A stretch of 38,679 nt of DNA from Chrysochromulina tobinii (Eukaryota; Haptophyta; Prymnesiales; Chrysochromulinaceae). Within the stretch, counting starts at the first letter, position 1, and each line of letters begins with the position of its first letter. Made by a program: the position numbers and the translations under genes. Below the pieces are notes generated by a model. The model was not told the DNA's origin, searched no databases, and worked only from the letters and a program-made list of their open reading frames with translations. The stretch lies in contig JWZX01003071.1 of assembly GCA_001275005.1 (NCBI GenBank), positions 1 to 38,679 on the forward strand. The letters are read 5' to 3'. Shown here piece by piece: positions 17,272 through 26,358 of the stretch.

Positions 17272-18591
17272 CTACGGCTCCCAGTCAAGCTCCCAGCGGT
17301 CATACAGCTCACCATACTCCCACTCATCTGGTTCCCAACGTTTAGGATCATCTGGAGCATACCTACTGTTCATCAGGAAGAGGCCCAATTCGATCTGCCG
17401 CCACTTCTCCTCACGATTGGTGCGCTCCTTCCTCTCTTGCCTCACGAGATCCTCCTGCCTTTTGACCCCCTCCTCGAACAGTTTGTAGTTCTCCTTGGCC
17501 TCCCAGGCATCAATCTTTGCCCCATCGAGTGCATCAGCGGCCTCCATGTGAACGCGGCTGGCTGCACGCCACCTCACTGCCAACTCCGTCCGCTCCTTCG
17601 TGGCGATCTGCCAATTCTCGTCCGAGATCTGCAGCTGGCGGCGGGGGTTCTCCATCCACTTCTTCTTGTTCTCGTACGCCTGCTTAGCGCGCTCGCGCTC
17701 GCGCTTCGCGCCAGCGGCAAAGGCATCGGCCTGCATCAGCGCTCCCTCTGCTGCCCGCAGCGCACTCAGCAGGTCATGACGGCGGTTGCGAACCTCGCGC
17801 GCCGCTGCCTGCGCCGGAGTCTCTGATGGATCAGCGGGCTCAGCGGGCTCAGTGGGCTCAGCGGGCTCAGCGGGCTCAGCGGGCTCAGCGGGCTCAGCGG
17901 GCTCAGCGGGAAAGGGAAGCTCAACGGGGGCCATGCGCCTCGTATTTTCCTCCTTGGCTGCAGCGACCCACTCCTCCTCCGATGCGTGCTTTCGCTTGCG
18001 AACGCGCCGCGTTGGAGAGTCAAAGTTTGCCTGCAGCGTCGGTGCTCTCTTGGCCGCCTTGCGCCCGACCTTGAACGCGTCTTCATGTTCGATCAGGCGG
18101 CCGAGCCTCACGTCGCCAAGGAGCCATCCGAGCGCGACGACCCGGTCAAAGTTGCCGTAAGCCTGAGATAGAGCAGGCCCATGCTCGTCGCACAGCTCGT
18201 TGACCGCCCACCAGGCAAGCTGCACGAGCTCCTTGGTCACAATTGGCGTCAGCGCCTTCCGCCCGGAAGCCATGGGCCCTGAGGCGTCGAGCTTGAACAT
18301 CAACTTCGACCTCTCCGTGAGCTCAGCTGCTGACATCGTCGGCGCTGCTTCAGCAGGCTCAAGCCCGCCAGCTGCGGCATCAGCGGTGGCAGAACCAGCT
18401 GCTACCGGCGATGCCGTGATCGCAGGTCCTTCCGCATGATCAGCGTGGGCCCGCCCCTGCCACACGCGGGAGGAGCACGCATGAGTTGTGGCAGATACGT
18501 TGTAGGAGGCGCTGAATGTGCGGTCGGTGTGCAGCCAGCTCACCTCATCCTCATTGCGCTGCGGGCGGTTCCTGAATGGGCTTAGCGGCAT
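17272..18591 (-). CDS. Unknown acidic/coiled-coil protein with Pro-Ala-Glu repeats
   Basis: 439 residues from the first in-frame ATG (18591), reading MPLSPFRNRPQRNEDEVSWL; the frame is open 19 codons further but only to a GTG. Residues about 90-220 form a compact segment (LTPIVTKELVQLAWWAVNEL, FDRVVALGWLLGDVRLGRLI) of unknown fold. A bipartite basic stretch (RRVRKRKH) follows that may act as a nuclear localisation signal, then an AEP/TEP triplet repeat, then a long charged helix likely to be a coiled coil (EENTRR onward, KRERERAKQAYENKKKW). The C-terminus is rich in Trp and acidic residues (EPDEWEYGELYDRWELDW). I do not recognise the family. The coding call rests on length, codon character and sensible composition. 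Confidence 0.6.
   Translation of the reverse strand: MPLSPFRNRPQRNEDEVSWLHTDRTFSASYNVSATTHACSSRVWQGRAHADHAEGPAITASPVAAGSATADAAAGGLEPAEAAPTMSAAELTERSKLMFKLDASGPMASGRKALTPIVTKELVQLAWWAVNELCDEHGPALSQAYGNFDRVVALGWLLGDVRLGRLIEHEDAFKVGRKAAKRAPTLQANFDSPTRRVRKRKHASEEEWVAAAKEENTRRMAPVELPFPAEPAEPAEPAEPAEPAEPTEPAEPADPSETPAQAAAREVRNRRHDLLSALRAAEGALMQADAFAAGAKRERERAKQAYENKKKWMENPRRQLQISDENWQIATKERTELAVRWRAASRVHMEAADALDGAKIDAWEAKENYKLFEEGVKRQEDLVRQERKERTNREEKWRQIELGLFLMNSRYAPDDPKRWEPDEWEYGELYDRWELDWEP
17831..17910 (-). repeat. 9-bp tandem repeat encoding Ala-Glu-Pro
   Basis: About nine copies of TCAGCGGGC (plus strand) lie in frame in the unknown leftward gene and encode repeated AEP, with one TEP variant. 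They form a flexible linker between the globular segment and the coiled coil. Confidence 0.8.
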
Positions 18592-19154
18592 GTCGAACGT
18601 GCTCTCGAATAGCGGCGGCGAAGAGACGGTATTCGGATGCAGGTTCACTCCTCACAACGGCGGCGACGAGTGGAGCCTCGCTGGGACCAGGCTTTTCCAT
18701 TGGTTTGGGAGAGAAAAACGAGCTGCGAGGTTCTTTTGGGGTCCCCAGAGGTGTCCGACCGAGCTAGCTATCATTTCCGCCGCGGAGCGACTGTCTACTT
18801 CGTGCTTTGGTGGCCGCTTTGGCGCTGCGACGTTCCGTTCTAGCTTCTACGGTTCCGACGCAACTTTTTTGATATCGCCCGGCCCCCGCGGCCGCGGCCC
18901 GTCGTGCTGGCGCGATCCAGCATCCACCCACCGCGCAATTTTCATGGGGCGTGGTCCGCGTCCCGCCAATTGGTAGGAAGCTCGACTTCGCCTCCTTGTT
19001 CAGCTACAAATCTCTCTCTCGCCGACTAAGGTCTTTTGGCGCACGCGGATTGGGACTTTCACTTTCCAAGACTGCGGCGTGCGGGAGGCCACGCTCTGTT
19101 GACGCTCTGCTCTCGGGCACCGTCCGGTCTATACCCCAGAATGTGTACGGCCGC
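18592..19154. other. Intergenic region between two leftward genes
   Basis: It should hold the promoter of the gene starting at 18591 and the 3' end of the pectin acetylesterase-like gene. Frames here have no convincing protein and I see no marked repeat. Confidence 0.35.
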
Positions 19155-19991
19155 TTAGGGCGCGCACGGGCACTCTTGTCGCATCCGTCGAACCGCGTGG
19201 TAGGTGTCGCAGCTCGGGTTGCACGAGTTGTGCCCCAGCTTGCGGCTGCTCTTGCTTAGCGCAGAGCCGTTACGAACGAGGTGGCACGGCAGGTGCACGT
19301 GCGGTGCCGCTGGTGCGTCCGCGTCCGCCGTCCACCACGCCCAGAGTGCTTGCTGCATGGTGGTGCCGCCGATGCGGTAGCCGATGAAGGCCTTGGTCGA
19401 CAGCCCCGCTACGTGCTCGTTGCACGAGGTGATGAACGCGCCACACCCGCGCCGCTCGAGCACGCCCGCCGCACGCAAGTCGGCTACAAAGGCATCGAGC
19501 ATGCGGTTGGTCTCGTCAACGTCCGCGTCGATCTGCTCCGAGATACACCAACAACTCGCAATCACTCGCAATCACTGGCAATCACTCGCCATCACTCGCC
19601 ATCACTCGTCATCACTCGTCATCACTCGCCGTCCCAGCGCAATCACTCGTCATCACTCGCAATCACGCAATCAATTGCCTGCTCCGAGGTACACCCGGCG
19701 GCGCCGTCCCAGCGACAGCGCGCGAAGCGACGCCACACATTGACCATCTGCCACGCGTCGATGGCCGAGTTGATGACGAAGACGGGCACGCGCAGTGCCG
19801 CCGCCGCGTGCCGCCCAAACAGGCATCGCCAGCGCTGCGCTTCCGGAAGGTCATGCCCGCAACCTCCCTCGAGCAGCGCTCCTGTGCAGTTGTGCAGCTC
19901 GCACATGCGTCGCATCTTAGAGACCCACGGCATGCAAGTGGTGGAGGAGGCGTGGCCGCGGCGGCACTCGGGCGCGTCGTCGGCGGCGTGC

Positions 19992-20062
<71 letters not shown>

Positions 20063-20809
20063 GAGCCGCCGGCCAAGGCGGATGTCGGTGCCAGTGTCCG
20101 GTGCCGCCTCAGGACCGGGCTCAGGCGATGCGCGGCCAGAGTCGCTGGCGACGGGTGCGGCGGAGCTGCCAGTGCTACCGAGAGCGCCCCGGCGGCTGCT
20201 TCTGCTCCGGGCGCTGCGCTGCTCCAGAAAGTAGCCCGAGAGGATCATCACCTTGAAGCGGCGCGCTCTTGGCAGCTCCGCTCGTAGCCACGGGGCCGCA
20301 TGCATCGCGGCGATGCCGCCGGCGGACCCACCGGTGAAGAGCACCTCGTCGGCGTCTCGCAGGCCCAGCTCGAGCGCCGCCGCAATCTGCGCTGCGAACA
20401 CGCGCCGGCCGCGCAAGTAGAGCAGCTTGCCGTCGGCCATCGTGATCGGCGTGGCACGGTCGCCAGCAAAGGAGGCGCCGTCGCAGTAGTGCAGATGCAG
20501 CCGATGAAAGCTGGCAAACCCAGGATTGACAGCATCATTCTCGTCCATCGGGCCGGCGTACGGCCAGAAGCTCTTCGGGGCGCTGCTCGTCGAGCCCTTG
20601 AAGCCACGCGCGCGGCTCTCGCAGCTATGCTGATCGTAGCACCAAGCGCCGCCGTCGAGAAAGATGAGCCAGGATCGCGCAGTGGCCGCCGAGTTAGCCG
20701 CCTGGTACCAGAAGCCAGGCACAGTGCCGTCGAGGCAGTAGGCGCCCAGCGCGAGCGCGCGGGAAGGTCCGACGCTATGGAAGGAGGTAGGGCGCGTCCC
20801 TCTGCCCAT
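19155..20809 (-). CDS. Pectin acetylesterase/Notum-family hydrolase, two exons
   Basis: Exon 1 (20809-19679) and exon 2 (19532-19155) give 502 residues. Family motifs in order: YCLDGTVPGFWYQ, SWLIFLDGGAWC (oxyanion region), HYCDGASFAGD, LYLRGRRVF, FTGGSAGGIAAM (nucleophile Ser), VFVINSAIDAWQM (acid Asp), and in exon 2 GAFITSCNEHV (catalytic His) and NSCNPSC. These enzymes remove acetyl or acyl groups from polysaccharides or, in Notum, from a lipidated protein, and are normally secreted. No signal peptide is visible at this ATG, although the frame stays open upstream, so a 5' exon or an alternative start may be missing. A long insertion with about 23 serines lies between nucleophile and acid. 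The junction uses a GC donor. The gene is head to head with the aldo-keto reductase. Confidence 0.8.
19533..19678 (-). other. 146-bp GC-AG intron made of 10-bp repeats
   Basis: On the minus strand exon 1 ends CTCGGAGCAG before GCAATT, and the intron itself ends with the same CTCGGAGCAG. Only this pair keeps phase 0 and joins TSEQ to IDADVDE. The body is an array of about ten GAGTGATTGC/GAGTGATGAC-type units. GT donors nearby break the frame. Confidence 0.65.
19994..20063 (-). repeat. (GCT)n microsatellite coding for polyserine
   Basis: About 23 consecutive GCT/CTG triplets (one ACT interruption) encode a serine run on the minus strand within the pectin acetylesterase-like gene. The length is likely to be polymorphic; in-frame changes would be tolerated. 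Confidence 0.9.
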
Positions 20810-21010
20810 GGCGCCGCTCCTCTTTCCGACACCCCAGGGTCCGAAGGCACGTGCGCGCGCGCCGCGCGACGAACTTGACGTGACGCGACTTGTTTGAACT
20901 TGAACTTGAACTTGTACTTGAACTTGACTTGATTTTCACGCAGGCCAAACTTGCCGACGTCTCCGTGGCCTTCCTGCATCCCCGCGGCGTCCCCGGGAAG
21001 AATCTTCACC
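20810..21010. promoter_or_regulatory. 201-bp spacer between divergent genes with a CTTGAA array
   Basis: It separates the ATGs of the leftward hydrolase (20809) and the rightward aldo-keto reductase (21011). At about 20872-20933 it carries a run of CTTGAA/CTTGAC units, similar to the CTTGA array in the spacer at 1262-1445. A TTTTCACGCAG ending at 20943 could be a splice acceptor, so part of the run could belong to a 5'UTR intron of the reductase gene. Confidence 0.45.
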
Positions 21011-22372
21011 ATGTCGGTCATTCGCAAAACAGAGCTGACCAAGGTGAAGTTTGGTCGGAGTGACATGATGGTCACCGAGTGCTGCATTGGCACGATGACC
21101 TGGGGCTCATTCAACGGTAAGGAGGAGGAGGCGTTCGCGCAGCTCGACAAAGCGGTGGAGATGGGCGCAAACTTCTTTGACACCGCTGAGCTGTACCCCG
21201 TTGCCTTCAACTACGGCAAGACGACCGAGGCGTGGATGGGCAAGTGGCTGACCGCACGCACACGCGAGGGCAAGATCAAACGCCAGGACCTGTACATCGC
21301 GACCAAGTGCAACCCGTCGCGGATTGGTGGGCCCGACTGGATTGAAGGCGTGGATGGGCCAGGCAAAAACATGCCCGCCGGCTACTGCCACTCTTATGAA
21401 GCCGACATCCTCGAGAAGTCATGCCGCGCCTCGATCGAGCGCCTGTGCTGCGGCTACATCGACCTGTACCAGCTCCACTGGCCGACGCGCGACTGCCCCA
21501 TCTTTGGCTGCTTCTCGTTCTCGCCAGCCGGTGTCAACCGGCCGATGCCGCATGCAAATACGCTTGCGCCGGGCGAGCCGGGCTACGCCGTCTTCGAGCG
21601 CCAGCTGCTCGCGATCAAGCGGCTGCTCGACGCGGGTCTCATCAAGAATTGGGGCCTGAGCAACGAGAACGCCTTCGGCATCACGATGTTCTGCACACTC
21701 GCCGACAAGCTCGGCATGGCGCGTCCGGTCTCGTGCCAGAACGACTTCAGCCTGCTCAACCGCACGTACGAGAGCGACACCTGGGAGGCCGCCTACCGCT
21801 TCGGCGTCGTCGGGCTCCCGTATGGTTGCCTCGCAGGAGGCGTTCTGACGGGTAAGTACTTTGACGGCACCAAGTGGTCTCAGGCCGCTGCTGCCGACCG
21901 ACCGCTCGACCTCTGCCGTATGCGCAAGGAGAAGGACTTCCAGCCGCGGTACGGCATGCCCATGGCGATGCTCGCCGCGGCCGAGTACATCAAGCTCGCC
22001 GAGCAGTACGGAATCACGCCGACGGAGCTGGCGCTGTCGTGGGCGCGCCAGCGCCAGTGCAACACGTCGATCATTACCGGCACGACCACGGTGCTGCAGA
22101 TGGAGGAGTGCATCAACGCGTTCAAGATCGAGCTCCCCGAGGAGCTCATGAAGGCCGTCGACGTGCTGCACGAGCAGTACCGCCACCCGACGCAGTACTT
22201 TGTCGACAAGCCGGCCTGCATGGACGCCAAATGGCTCGGATCGGCCGCGCGCTCAGCCAAGGATCCGCAAGGCCGTCTCACGAGCGCGGCGCGCTCGCCG
22301 CTCGTCCGGGTGGCCGTCGCAGCCGCCGCCGCGGGTGCAGCCGTTGCGCTGCTCATCACGCGCCCTAAGTAG
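21011..22372 (+). CDS. Aldo-keto reductase with a C-terminal membrane segment
   Basis: 453 residues from the ATG at 21011 (MSVIRKTELTKVKFGRSDMM); the frame extends 20 codons upstream without an ATG. It is a (beta/alpha)8 NADPH-dependent oxidoreductase of the Tas-like group: GTMTWGSF near the start, catalytic Asp and Tyr in NFFDTAELYP, Lys in IATKCNP, His in YQLHWP, then WGLSNENAFGI, and the cofactor-binding IITGTTTVLQMEECI. Length is above the usual 340-360 because of an insertion after the His motif (CFSFSPAGVNRPMPHANT) and a C-terminal tail. The tail ends with a hydrophobic Ala/Val segment (about 430-449) and TRPK, resembling a tail anchor, so the enzyme may sit on a membrane facing the cytosol. 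The substrate cannot be told. Confidence 0.85.
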   Translation: MSVIRKTELTKVKFGRSDMMVTECCIGTMTWGSFNGKEEEAFAQLDKAVEMGANFFDTAELYPVAFNYGKTTEAWMGKWLTARTREGKIKRQDLYIATKCNPSRIGGPDWIEGVDGPGKNMPAGYCHSYEADILEKSCRASIERLCCGYIDLYQLHWPTRDCPIFGCFSFSPAGVNRPMPHANTLAPGEPGYAVFERQLLAIKRLLDAGLIKNWGLSNENAFGITMFCTLADKLGMARPVSCQNDFSLLNRTYESDTWEAAYRFGVVGLPYGCLAGGVLTGKYFDGTKWSQAAAADRPLDLCRMRKEKDFQPRYGMPMAMLAAAEYIKLAEQYGITPTELALSWARQRQCNTSIITGTTTVLQMEECINAFKIELPEELMKAVDVLHEQYRHPTQYFVDKPACMDAKWLGSAARSAKDPQGRLTSAARSPLVRVAVAAAAAGAAVALLITRPK

Positions 22373-23229
22373 ACCACACGCCTTGCGGCAGCGAGCATTT
22401 CGCGAGCATGTGGGATGTGTGCCGAGGGGACGGGTGGGGGGGAGCGGGGCGAGCTGAGCAGCAGACCCACATGACGCATCAACGGGCGAGCGTAGGGTCC
22501 CTGGAGAGCCGCTTCGACTTAACTTAGGCTCTCTCTGAGAGCGCTATAGGGGCGTAGGGGGCCGTCGCTATCTCTGCTGCCGGTGCTGGTGCTGCAGGGA
22601 CTCTTCGTTCGCATCGCGCCTCTCCTAATCAGAAGCGCCGCTGGCTCCGAAGCTCGATCGCGCCCGCGTCGCAACTTGCATGTGTGCCGGGATCGCGCGC
22701 GTTCCGGCGCGACTTAAGCGCGGCTTCACCGTTTTTACCGGCGCGACGCGCGAGCAGCCGCGGCGCTCGCGTTCCGGGCGGATCGCGGATCCCGCTTCCC
22801 GGCGCGGCATCGCGGCTATCGACCGCATCTCGATAAGGTCGATTAACAATTTTTTCCCGTCCCGTCGCTCACGGCGGGCGCTCATCCCACCATAATCGGA
22901 AGAGCCCGAGAGAGCGAGTACTTAGTACTTGAGTGACCGAGGGGTGCGGAGCCGTTGAGACTGACAGGTGTGGTGAGCGCGGGGGGGACCGCGCGACGTG
23001 AAAGCGTGAAAAACAAACTGCGCTGAGAGACTCGGAGCCCATACGCGCCACACAGTCACCCAATACGAAAATTGTTTCGCCATCAAAATGTTGCAAATTT
23101 TGTCCCCGCTCCGCCTCTTTCACGGGAGAACGTCGCCACATTCGGACACGCCCCTGGGGTCCTGCTCTTGTGGTGCTTGGTGCCGCGGGCCCACAAAGGG
23201 CTTACCGTAGTTGGCGCGCTCTAGGCAGC
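22373..23229. other. Intergenic region upstream of coatomer beta
   Basis: No convincing frame and no RNA gene seen. It contains a near-palindrome AGTACTTAGTACT around 22917-22930 and several GCGCG-rich words. It should hold the 3' region of the reductase and the promoter of the coatomer gene. Confidence 0.35.
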
Positions 23230-26073
23230 ATGATGCCGCCGCCGACCGAACGATTTTGCACCGTGCTCATTAACTCGGACAAGGCCCCGCCTCCGAATGA
23301 GGAGGAGCTGCGGGAGGAGCTCGAGTCCAAGGATATTGAAAAGAAGGTGGTGGGCTTGAAGAAGCTGATCTCGCTGCTGTTGAACGGGGAGAGCATGCCC
23401 AAAATGCTCATGGTGGTCATTCGTTTTTGTGTCACTTGCGACGACCACAAGATCAAGAAGCTGCTTCTGATCTACTGGGAGGTTTGCGAGAAGCACGGAC
23501 CGGATGGCAAGCTTCTGCCAGAGATGATCCTCGTGACCAACGCAATCCGGAACGACCTCGTGCATCCGAGTGAGTGGGTCCGCGGGTGCACGCTTCGTTT
23601 CATGTGCAAGCTCAAGGAGGCCGAGATCCTCGAGCCGCTCATCCCCGTCGTCAAGAATAACCTCGAGCACCGCCATGCTTACGTGCGCCGGAACGCCGTG
23701 CTCGCCGTGTTCTTGATCTTCAAGAACTTTGAGCACATGATCCCCGACGGGCCCGAGCTGGTGGAGAAGGTGCTCCAGGCCGAGGCCGACCCCTCGTGCA
23801 AGCGCAATGCCTTCCTCATGCTCTTCTCGTGCGACCAAGAGCGAGCTGTCCACTTCCTTTCCAACAACCTCGATCAGGTCGCCAACTACAGCGACACGCT
23901 GCAGCTCGTCGTGCTTGAGCTGATCCGCAAGGTCGTCAAGTCCAACCCGCTCGATAAGTCCAAGTACGTGCGCTGCATCCTCACCCTCTTCAACTCCTCC
24001 TCGAGCGCGGTCGTGTATGAGTGCGCCTCGACGATGATTGCGCTCTCGTCCTCAGCTACCGCGATCAAGGCGGCGGCGAGCTCGTACACGCAGCTGCTCG
24101 CGACCCAATCCGATAACAACATCAAGCTGATCGTGCTGGAGCGCCTGCAGGACCTGAAGAAGCAGCACCCCAAAGTCCTCTCCGAGCTCATCATGGATAT
24201 CCTCCGCGCCCTCGCCTCGGCCAACCTCGACATCCGCAAGAAGACGCTCGACATCATCCTCGACCTCGTCACCCCGGCGACCATCCCGGAGGTGATGCAG
24301 GTGCTCAAGAAGGAGGTGGCCAAGACGGCCGGCGAGGACGGCGACAAGAGCGCCGAGTACCGCGCGATCCTCATCTCCTCCATTCACAAGTCAACGACCA
24401 AGTTCCCCGAAGCCGTCTCCACCGTCGTTCCCATCCTGATGGACTTTTTGGGCGACAGCAACCAGGCGTCGGCTGTCGACGTGATCCTGTACGTGCGCGA
24501 GATCGTCGAGACCTACCCACACCTGCGCGAGGCCACCATGCGCAAGCTGCTGCAGTCCTTCCCGACGATTCACTCCTCCCGAGTCGCGCGCGTCGCTCTC
24601 TGGCTGGTGGGCGAGTACTGCACCGAGGCGCAGGACGTGGCGCTCGCGTTCACCACGCTGAAGGAGGGGCTGGGCGAGCTGCCCTTTGCCTTGGAAGCCA
24701 AGGAAGAGGCGCCGGCTGCTGCCAAGCCGACGACGCAGCCAGTCGGCCGCCCAGTCGTCCTCAAGGACGGCACCTATGGGCATACATCGGCGGCGACGGA
24801 GGGGAGCGCCGGGGCCGTGCCCGACTCTGGCAAGCTGCGTGCGCTCTTGTGCGGGGGTGATTTCTTCCTCGCGACTGTTGTGGCGACGACGATGACGAAG
24901 CTCGCGCTGCGCACGCGGGCGCACGTGCCCGTCCGGACCGCCAATCTTGTCTGTGCGGATGTGCTCTTGATCTTGACTGGCCTCTTGCAGATGGGGCAGG
25001 CGGGGAAAGGCATCCCGCCGATCGATAAGGACTCGCACGAACGTATCACCATCTACCTTCAGATCCTGTCCAATCCTTCTGACGAGCTCAGCCAGCTTTG
25101 CCTTGTCGAGTGCCGCGAAGCTTTCTCGGCTATGCTGGCCGAGCGCCACGCGGCTGAAGCCGTGGACGCTCCCAAAGCGGACGCCGCACTCGAGGTGAAT
25201 CGACAGACCGACGACCTCATCTCCGTGCGGCAGCTCCGGGGACGTGCGCAAGATCCGACCTTTATGGATCTCGACGACGACGATGACGCGGCCTTTTCTA
25301 AGGCCACGGGCGGTGGGGCGAAGGAGGACTTTGCGGAGCGTCTCAAGCGAGTGACCCAGCTGACTGGTTTGTCGGACACGGTGTACGCGGAGGCGTACGT
25401 GACCGTACACTCGTACGACATCATGCTGGACCTGTTGCTGATCAACCAGTCCAAGGAGACCATGTACAACATGTGCCTCGAGCTGGCTACAGTGGGCGAT
25501 CTCAAGCTCTGCGACAGGCCCCAGAGCTACACGCTCAAAGCCGGCGAAAGCAAGCACATTAAGACGAACATCAAGGTGTCTTCCACCGAGACCGGCATCG
25601 TTTTTGGGACGATCGTCTACGACAACGCTCCTACCGGCAACACGCAGGATCGGAACTGCGTGGTGCTCAACGACATCCACATTGACATCATGGACTACAT
25701 CAATGCCGCGTCCTGCACCGACTTGGCGTTCCGTGCCATGTGGGCCGAGTTCGAATGGGAAAACAAGGTGGCCATCGACACGGACATCACCGACGTGCAT
25801 GTGTTCCTCGCACACCTGGTCACCTCGACGAAGATGAAGTGCCTCACTCCCGCGTCGGCGCTCGAGGGCGAGTCGCGCTTCCTCGCCGCCAATTTGTATG
25901 CAAAGTCCACCTTTGGAGAGGACGCCTTGGTCAACGTGTCGCTGGAGAAGCGCTCGGCTGGAAGCCTCTGTGGATACATTCGCATTCGCTCCAAGACGCA
26001 GGGCATCGCGCTCTCCCTCGGAGACAAGCTGACGCTCAAAATGAAGCGCAAGGGGGCAGGGGCAATGACCTGA
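23230..26073 (+). CDS. COPB1: Coatomer subunit beta (beta-COP)
   Basis: 947 residues from the ATG at 23230 (MMPPPTERFCTVLINSDKAP), close to the usual length of about 950, and without an intron. The N-terminal adaptin-like HEAT/ARM solenoid is clear (LKKLISLLLNGESMPKMLM, YVRRNAVLAVFLIFKNF, DPSCKRNAFLMLF, LDIRKKTLDIILDLV). It is followed by an acidic Gly/Ala linker near 500-530 and the C-terminal coatomer appendage (LRGRAQDPTFMDLDDDDDA, LYAKSTFGEDALVNVSLEKR, GYIRIRSKTQGIALSLGDK). Beta-COP is part of the F-subcomplex of the COPI coat that carries cargo from Golgi to ER and within the Golgi. This is a single-copy housekeeping gene and a good taxonomic marker for this contig. Large antisense frames over it are shadows. 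Confidence 0.97.
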   Translation: MMPPPTERFCTVLINSDKAPPPNEEELREELESKDIEKKVVGLKKLISLLLNGESMPKMLMVVIRFCVTCDDHKIKKLLLIYWEVCEKHGPDGKLLPEMILVTNAIRNDLVHPSEWVRGCTLRFMCKLKEAEILEPLIPVVKNNLEHRHAYVRRNAVLAVFLIFKNFEHMIPDGPELVEKVLQAEADPSCKRNAFLMLFSCDQERAVHFLSNNLDQVANYSDTLQLVVLELIRKVVKSNPLDKSKYVRCILTLFNSSSSAVVYECASTMIALSSSATAIKAAASSYTQLLATQSDNNIKLIVLERLQDLKKQHPKVLSELIMDILRALASANLDIRKKTLDIILDLVTPATIPEVMQVLKKEVAKTAGEDGDKSAEYRAILISSIHKSTTKFPEAVSTVVPILMDFLGDSNQASAVDVILYVREIVETYPHLREATMRKLLQSFPTIHSSRVARVALWLVGEYCTEAQDVALAFTTLKEGLGELPFALEAKEEAPAAAKPTTQPVGRPVVLKDGTYGHTSAATEGSAGAVPDSGKLRALLCGGDFFLATVVATTMTKLALRTRAHVPVRTANLVCADVLLILTGLLQMGQAGKGIPPIDKDSHERITIYLQILSNPSDELSQLCLVECREAFSAMLAERHAAEAVDAPKADAALEVNRQTDDLISVRQLRGRAQDPTFMDLDDDDDAAFSKATGGGAKEDFAERLKRVTQLTGLSDTVYAEAYVTVHSYDIMLDLLLINQSKETMYNMCLELATVGDLKLCDRPQSYTLKAGESKHIKTNIKVSSTETGIVFGTIVYDNAPTGNTQDRNCVVLNDIHIDIMDYINAASCTDLAFRAMWAEFEWENKVAIDTDITDVHVFLAHLVTSTKMKCLTPASALEGESRFLAANLYAKSTFGEDALVNVSLEKRSAGSLCGYIRIRSKTQGIALSLGDKLTLKMKRKGAGAMT

Positions 26074-26358
26074 TTTGCCTTGCGAACCAACACAGCGCAA
26101 CGTAGCACGGACGTGAAGCAATAGCGCTCCCATGTGCCACCGCACGGCCCGGGCCCTCGGGGCTGACATCACGCACACACGAGCAACGTTCTCGTTGTCG
26201 ACGGGTCAGGTTGGGAGCGCTTTTTTGCTTCGTAAACCCCTCGGAACTTGTGCTGCGCACTGGTTGGGTTTACCATTCTCGTGTACGCGTGAACTACACA
26301 GCCGGCAGGCCCCGAACCTTGCACCGTCCGCATGCTGCACTGTTGAAGATGTTTGTTG

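Noticed and set aside
19556-19672. Array of short CAATCACTCG repeats considered as a CRISPR or satellite
   Set aside because: Units are about 10 bp with no spacers, in a eukaryotic contig, and lie exactly within an intron.
19281-20234. Plus-strand frame of 317 codons with a polyleucine run
   Set aside because: The Leu run is the GCT repeat read in another frame and strand; the minus strand encodes the hydrolase.
24391-26178. Minus-strand frame of 595 codons over coatomer beta
   Set aside because: It is antisense to a certain housekeeping gene; its composition is a codon shadow.
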